Shown here: positions 4,832 to 5,197 of the stretch, piece by piece | Position numbering within the stretch: the first letter of the stretch is position 1 | Layout: each line of letters starts with the position of its first letter | NCBI GenBank assembly: GCA_023253245.1 | Contig: JALRHB010000096.1 | Location: forward strand, 1 to 5,197 | Direction of reading: 5' to 3' | Origin: Polynucleobacter sp. | Lineage (GTDB): Bacteria > Pseudomonadota > Gammaproteobacteria > Burkholderiales > Burkholderiaceae | DNA: 5,197 nt | The notes under the pieces: model-generated | Database searches by the model: none | Seen by the model: only the letters and a program-made list of their open reading frames with translations | Told to the model about the DNA's origin: nothing | Program-made: the position numbers and the translations under genes

Positions 4832-5197
4832 GTGAATATAGAAACAAGCTATCTGCAATCTTTGCGCCAGGATGTAATTCAAAGTATTTACCCCCGTCTT
4901 TTGATGGCGCTGGCTCTCATACTAACTCTGGGATTGCCTGACACTAGCTATGCACAACAAACCTCCCAGGGTTACAAAGCGACCAATAAAGCCCCCCAAA
5001 TTAAACAAAAAAAGAGTTCCTCCAGCACTACTCAGGCAGGCATCAAGATTCAAGATAAATCCACGAGCGCCAATTACAAGAGTGGAGGGCTAGATCCAGA
5101 GCTGTTCAAACGCCCCTCTTCGGAGTACAGAAGTCAAGATGCCCAGAATCTGGACTATCGAGTACAAAGGGGTTGCATACGTCGCAACCTGAATGAG
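4832..5197 (+). CDS. Unrecognised exported protein, N-terminal part (runs off the right edge)
   Basis: An open frame of 122 codons starts at GTG 4832, directly after an in-frame TGA (4826-4828), and continues without a stop to the last base. Residues 1-41 look like a signal peptide with a long n-region: positive charges at R12 and R22, a hydrophobic core LLMALALILTLGL (23-35), and cleavage after SYA at residue 41. The mature part begins QQTSQGYKATNK and is a low-complexity Lys/Ser/Thr/Gln-rich linker up to about residue 77. A more ordered-looking stretch follows with LDPELFKRPSSEYRSQD and the single cysteine in RGCIRRN near the edge. I do not recognise a family. An alternative start is ATG 4904 (residue 25), but it has no Shine-Dalgarno and would remove all positive charge from the signal peptide. 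GTG has a weak GGA about 10 nt upstream. It is divergent from the enzyme gene and need not belong to the same pathway. Confidence 0.65.
   Translation, partial: MNIETSYLQSLRQDVIQSIYPRLLMALALILTLGLPDTSYAQQTSQGYKATNKAPQIKQKKSSSSTTQAGIKIQDKSTSANYKSGGLDPELFKRPSSEYRSQDAQNLDYRVQRGCIRRNLNE

Overview
The window looks like a piece of a bacterial catabolic locus, most likely from a freshwater betaproteobacterium of the Burkholderiaceae (Polynucleobacter-like). This taxonomic guess is an inference from the moderate GC content, tight gene packing, and the pairing of a TAXI-type TRAP transporter with an enolase-superfamily enzyme and a DapA-family lyase. No rRNA or marker gene confirms it.

Layout from left to right. 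(1) Positions 1-133, read on the minus strand, encode the C-terminal end of a dCMP/cytidine deaminase-like protein that runs off the left edge. (2) It abuts, and slightly overlaps in the opposite orientation, the C-terminal third of a dihydrodipicolinate synthase/N-acetylneuraminate lyase (DapA) family protein ending at 435. Neither gene is complete. The two homologies meet inside about 25 bp, so this is a recombination or assembly-chimera junction. (3) 465-1415 is a complete TAXI-family TRAP periplasmic binding protein. (4) A strong intrinsic terminator or attenuator lies at 1423-1457. (5) 1486-3498 is a complete fused TRAP membrane protein (DctQ-like plus DctM, 4TM/12TM type). (6) A bidirectional terminator at 3512-3547 separates it from (7) a convergent, complete mandelate racemase-subgroup enolase-superfamily enzyme on the minus strand (3567-4700). 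(8) A 131-bp divergent intergenic region carries two perfect inverted repeats that look like operators. (9) From 4832 to the right edge, a GTG-started frame encodes the N-terminus of an unrecognised exported protein.

How the parts may work together (inference): the TAXI receptor and fused permease import an organic acid, the mandelate racemase-subgroup enzyme dehydrates or epimerises it (an acid sugar is the commonest substrate class), and the DapA-family lyase cleaves or further dehydrates the resulting 2-keto-3-deoxy acid. The substrate cannot be read from sequence. I see no phage, IS element, CRISPR array, tRNA or rRNA. The transporter and enzyme families are known. The least explained elements are the left-edge junction, the paired inverted repeats, the receptor/permease attenuator and the possible new ligand of the TAXI system.
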